Shown: in pieces, positions 61,027 to 64,000 of the stretch | How positions within the stretch are numbered: the stretch's first letter is position 1 | Layout of the letters: the number at the start of each line of letters is the position of its first letter | Origin: Luxibacter massiliensis | Lineage (GTDB): Bacteria > Bacillota > Clostridia > Lachnospirales > Lachnospiraceae | Direction of reading: 5' to 3' | Assembly (NCBI RefSeq): GCF_900604355.1 | Contig: NZ_UWOE01000001.1 | Coordinates: forward strand, 1,674,001 to 1,738,000 | DNA length: 64,000 bases | The notes under the pieces: generated by a model | Told to the model about the DNA's origin: nothing | Databases searched by the model: none | Seen by the model: the letters and a program-made list of their open reading frames with translations, nothing else | Position numbers and translations under genes: made by a program

Positions 61027-61704
61027 ATGTTTCAGATTATGGTGTTAGAAGATGACAATCACACATTGAAACTGATGAAGGCAGTATTAGAACATGCCGG
61101 ATATGTAGTCCATTCTGCACAAAACGGGGAAGACGCCCTTGCACTGACTGATAAACAGCATATTGACCTGATCGTGCTTGATATTATGCTCCCCAAAATG
61201 AATGGCTATGAATTCACAGAATATTTACGGGATGCCGGTGACACCACACCAATTTTAATGGTAACTGCCAAACAACTGCCGGAGGAGAAGTGCAAAGGTT
61301 TTTTGGTGGGAACGGATGATTATATGGTGAAACCTGTCAATGAAGAAGAAATGCTTTTGCGCATAAAAGCTCTGCTTCGCCGTTCCAAAATCGCCAATGA
61401 ACATAAGCTGCAGATTGGAAAGGTCACGCTTGATTACGATGCCCTCACTGTTACCCGCTGTAAAACCAGCCAGACACTTCCCCAAAAGGAATTTTATCTT
61501 TTATACAAGCTGCTCTCCTGCCCGGACAAGATTTTTACCCGGCTGCAGCTTATGGATGAAATCTGGGGAATGGAATCAGAAAGTTCCGATGTCACTGTAA
61601 CTGTTCATATAAACCGGCTTCGGAAGCGTTTTGAAGCTTGGCCAGAATTTGAGCTGGTTGCAATCAGAGGAATCGGATATAAGGCGGTGATATGCCATGA
61701 TTAA
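61027..61704 (+). CDS. OmpR-family response regulator (MacB-like locus)
   Basis: A 225-residue regulator. The receiver phosphoacceptor Asp is in LIVLDIMLPKMNG and the Lys in MVKPVN. The C-terminal winged helix has LPQKEFYLLYKLL and AIRGIGYKAV. An AAAAAGGAGG ribosome site precedes it. The stop overlaps the kinase start, and it is divergent from the ABC fusion it probably controls. Confidence 0.94.
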   Translation: MFQIMVLEDDNHTLKLMKAVLEHAGYVVHSAQNGEDALALTDKQHIDLIVLDIMLPKMNGYEFTEYLRDAGDTTPILMVTAKQLPEEKCKGFLVGTDDYMVKPVNEEEMLLRIKALLRRSKIANEHKLQIGKVTLDYDALTVTRCKTSQTLPQKEFYLLYKLLSCPDKIFTRLQLMDEIWGMESESSDVTVTVHINRLRKRFEAWPEFELVAIRGIGYKAVICHD

Positions 61705-62737
61705 TTTGAAACAAAAGGCAAAAAAATTTCAGCTTACCCTCTTATTTGCCGGTATTGTATTTTTTATTTTATTGCTGACCATGTTTCTTATATTTACCGG
61801 AATTTTTATTTTGCAAAAATTCGGTATTCATATGGTTGATAAATCTTCCCGTATTCCTCTATTTCTGTTTGCCATTGTCAGTCTTGGTGTAGGAACAATC
61901 CTGGCACTATTATCAAGCAAATATCCTTTAAAACCCATACGAATCGTGGGGCAGGCGGCGGATGAGATTGCTAGAGGCAACTATAAGGTAAGAATCCATC
62001 TGAAGGGGCCGGATGAATTTACACAACTGAGCAATAGCTTTAACCATATGGCAGAAGAACTAAACAGTGTGGAAATGCTCCGCACGGATTTTGTCAATAA
62101 CTTCTCCCATGAGTTTAAAACGCCCATTGTATCTATCCGTGGATTTGCAAAAATGCTCAAAAGAGAAGATTTGACAGCAGATGAACGAAATGAATATCTA
62201 AACATTATTATAGAAGAATCAGAACGCCTGACTGAATTAGCCTCTAATGTACTGAGCCTGACAAAACTGGAGCAGCAGTCTATTTTGACAGATACCAGAC
62301 AGTGTAATATTGCCGAACAGATTCGGCTTGTGATTGCAATGATGTACAGTAAATGGTCACAGAAAGATATTACTTTCGATTTCGAATGCGGGGAACGGTA
62401 TGTAAACGGGAATGAGGAGCTTTTAAAACAAATCTGGATGAATATGCTGGATAATGCAGTGAAATTCTCTCCGAATCACTCCACTGTTAAGATATCCATT
62501 ATTCAGAGAGTACACTCCACAACCGTAACCATAGGGAATGACGGTTCCCCCATCAGTGAAAATCTTTCTGCCCACATTTTTGATAAATTCTATCAGGGAG
62601 ATACTTCACACACGGAAAAAGGAAACGGCTTAGGTCTTGCAATCGTAAAACGCATTGTGGAATTACACCATGGTAATATACAACTTGCGGAAGGCAGCGG
62701 GAATGGTACGGTTTTTGAAATTTCACTTCCAATTTAA
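61697..62737 (+). CDS. Sensor histidine kinase (MacB-like locus)
   Basis: A 346-residue kinase with two membrane helices (about 15-40 and 52-72) and only a short loop between them, then a HAMP domain, the phosphoacceptor motif NNFSHEFKTPIVS, and the ATPase domain (MNMLDNAVKFSP, GNGLGLAIVKRI). The small sensor loop suggests sensing inside the membrane or with the ABC protein, as in BceS-like systems. Confidence 0.94.
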   Translation: MINLKQKAKKFQLTLLFAGIVFFILLLTMFLIFTGIFILQKFGIHMVDKSSRIPLFLFAIVSLGVGTILALLSSKYPLKPIRIVGQAADEIARGNYKVRIHLKGPDEFTQLSNSFNHMAEELNSVEMLRTDFVNNFSHEFKTPIVSIRGFAKMLKREDLTADERNEYLNIIIEESERLTELASNVLSLTKLEQQSILTDTRQCNIAEQIRLVIAMMYSKWSQKDITFDFECGERYVNGNEELLKQIWMNMLDNAVKFSPNHSTVKISIIQRVHSTTVTIGNDGSPISENLSAHIFDKFYQGDTSHTEKGNGLGLAIVKRIVELHHGNIQLAEGSGNGTVFEISLPI

Positions 62738-62741
62738 CCTC

Positions 62742-62815
62742 ATCAAGAAAGCACCCTGCTTCGATGTCTAAGAGACATAAGCAGTGGGCGGGGACTCGCT
62801 TGATCAAGGAGAGTA
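62742..62815. terminator. Nested hairpin after the histidine kinase
   Basis: The inner stem CTGCTT-ATGTCT pairs with AGACAT-AAGCAG around AAG, with a two-base bulge. An outer ATCAAG/CTTGAT pairing encloses it. It lies 15 bp past the kinase stop and just before the left end of the IS256-type element. Confidence 0.6.
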
Positions 62816-64000
62816 TCCCAAAGATTGTGTAAACCTTCAAACTGATGTAAGATAAAATTACTCAGTTTGGAGGTTTATTTTATGGCAAGAAAAAAAGATT
62901 CACCACAAAAGGCAACACTCAGAGAGGTGATGGGAGCTTACCTAAAGGAAAACAATGTAAAAGTCAAAGATGGTACGGATGTAAATTCCATCATGCGGGA
63001 TATGATGTCTGTCATTTTTGAAGGTGCCCTGGATGAAGAACTGAATGAAGAACTCGGCTATTCCAAATATGACTACAGAAATAAAGAGACGGATAACAGC
63101 CGGAATGGATACTCCCAGAAGACGGTTCACACCAGTTACGGAGACATGGAGTTAGATATTCCCCGTGACCGTAAAGGGGATTTTGAACCACAGGCAATCA
63201 AGAAATACCAGAATACAGTGACGCAGTACATGGAGGAAAAGATCATCTCTATGTATGCAAAGGGAATGACCACTGCGGATATAGAAAGTCATATGAAGGG
63301 CTTATACGATATCGGTATCTCAGACAGTACCATCAGCCGGATCACAGATAAGATACTTCCTATCGTAAAGGAGTGGCAGGAACGTCCACTGGAAGATATT
63401 TATGCCGTTGTCTTTATGGATGCGGTCCATTATCATGTACGAAATGAGGGACGGATCGTAAAAAGAGCGGTCTATATCGCGATAGGGATTGATATGGACG
63501 GACATAAGGATGTGCTTGGTATGTATGTGGGGCAGAATGAAAGCGCGAAATTCTGGCTGTCAATTTTAAACGGTTTAAAAAACCGTGGCGTACAGGATAT
63601 CCTGATCGCCTGCGTAGATGGTCTTACCGGATTTCCACAGGCAATCGAAGCTGTCTACCCGGAAACAGAGGTTCAGCAGTGTATCATTCATCAGATCCGG
63701 AATACCACAAAGTTTGTCTCTTACAAGGAAATCAAACCATTAATGGCTGACTTGAAACGCGTATACGCTGCACCAACGGAAGAAATCGCTTTATCTGAAC
63801 TGGACAGTTTTGATGAGAAATGGAGTGGGAAATAGCCTAAGATAGCGAAATCCTGGAGGGATAACTGGGCGAACCTGTCGACTTATTTCAAGTACCCGGA
63901 AGCAGTCAGACGCCTTATTTATACTACAAATGCTATCGAAGGTTTCAACCGCCAACTTCGGAAAGTCACAAAATCCAAGACGATCTTTCCATCAGATGAC
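62811..64000 (+). mobile_element. IS256-family insertion sequence (right end outside window)
   Basis: The left end lies near 62811-62836, where GAGTATCCCAAAGATTGTGTAAA resembles IS256-type ends (GTGTAAA is typical). The transposase frame starts 46 bp later. The right end is beyond the window. The element stands at the end of the MacB-like locus. Confidence 0.75.
62882..64000 (+). pseudogene. IS256-family transposase with in-frame amber stop
   Basis: Mutator-type transposase. The first catalytic Asp is in FMDAVHYHV and the second in CVDGLTGFP. Codon 318 (63833-63835) is TAG in the motif WSGK-TAG-PKIAKSW. The same frame then continues without break as family sequence, including the catalytic Glu in NAIEGFNRQL, to the window edge. 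A TAT or TAC Tyr codon is expected at that place, so this is a point nonsense mutation. ATG 62882 follows TTTGGAGG. Confidence 0.88.

Overview
The window looks like a chromosome segment of a low-to-moderate GC Clostridia, most likely a Lachnospiraceae gut anaerobe. The evidence is gene order and protein character: an mreCD-mrdA-minCDE-rodA-mgsA block, a yggS-sepF-ylmH-lspA-rluD block, an L21-Prp-L27-obgE block, a radical SAM-DUF2344-RNase G block, and a lexA/yneA-like divergent pair. Ribosome binding sites are strong AGGAGG types. The species cannot be named from the sequence alone.

Region 1 (1-8.4 kb, + strand) is a cell-shape and division operon: mreC (cut by the window edge), mreD, a very large PBP2, minC, minD, a shortened minE, rodA, methylglyoxal synthase and a D-Ala-D-Ala carboxypeptidase. 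It ends at a perfect 16-bp hairpin. Region 2 (8.4-14.7 kb, mostly +) carries a HlyD-like membrane protein, yggS, sepF, ylmH, lspA, rluD and a cytidylate-kinase-like protein. Region 3 (14.7-19.5 kb) has 61-bp tandem repeats, a TtcA-like protein, a Xer-type recombinase, decayed gene fragments including a broken ChW repeat, and the divergent LysM/lexA pair with four LexA operator-like sites. Region 4 (19.5-31 kb, - strand) is conserved housekeeping: rsfS, yqeK, nadD, yhbY, obgE, rpmA, prp, rplU, a CBS protein, aspartokinase, a YbaK-like deacylase, RNase G, DUF2344 and a TIGR03960-type radical SAM protein.

From 31 kb the window becomes accessory. It holds an AraC-EamA-DUF2000 cassette; a five-gene lantibiotic/antimicrobial-peptide protection locus (response regulator, LanF-type ATPase with a Glu in the Q-loop, two permeases, histidine kinase); and an ABC-F gene behind a highly structured attenuator-like leader. 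Next comes a 10-kb minus-strand cluster (40.5-50.5 kb) of small and poorly known envelope proteins: a permuted papain-like protein, an 82-residue repeat protein between two 26-residue membrane peptides, an Mbeg1-like membrane hydrolase, a SPASM radical SAM protein, a multi-pass membrane protein and two 32-residue membrane peptides. An intact IS1182-type element sits inside it. Then follow a GtrA protein and two GH3 glycosidases (one in standard domain order, one with the catalytic and C-terminal domains swapped and anchored to the membrane), with a divergent AraC regulator. The window ends with a MacB-like ATPase-permease fusion, its divergent two-component system with matching operator-like repeats, and an IS256-type transposase broken by an in-frame amber codon.

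The most unusual items are the tiny-membrane-peptide/hydrolase cluster, the MinE lacking its membrane-targeting N-terminus, the domain-swapped anchored GH3, the matched operator repeats of the second two-component system, the structured ABC-F leader, and several precisely locatable frameshifts.
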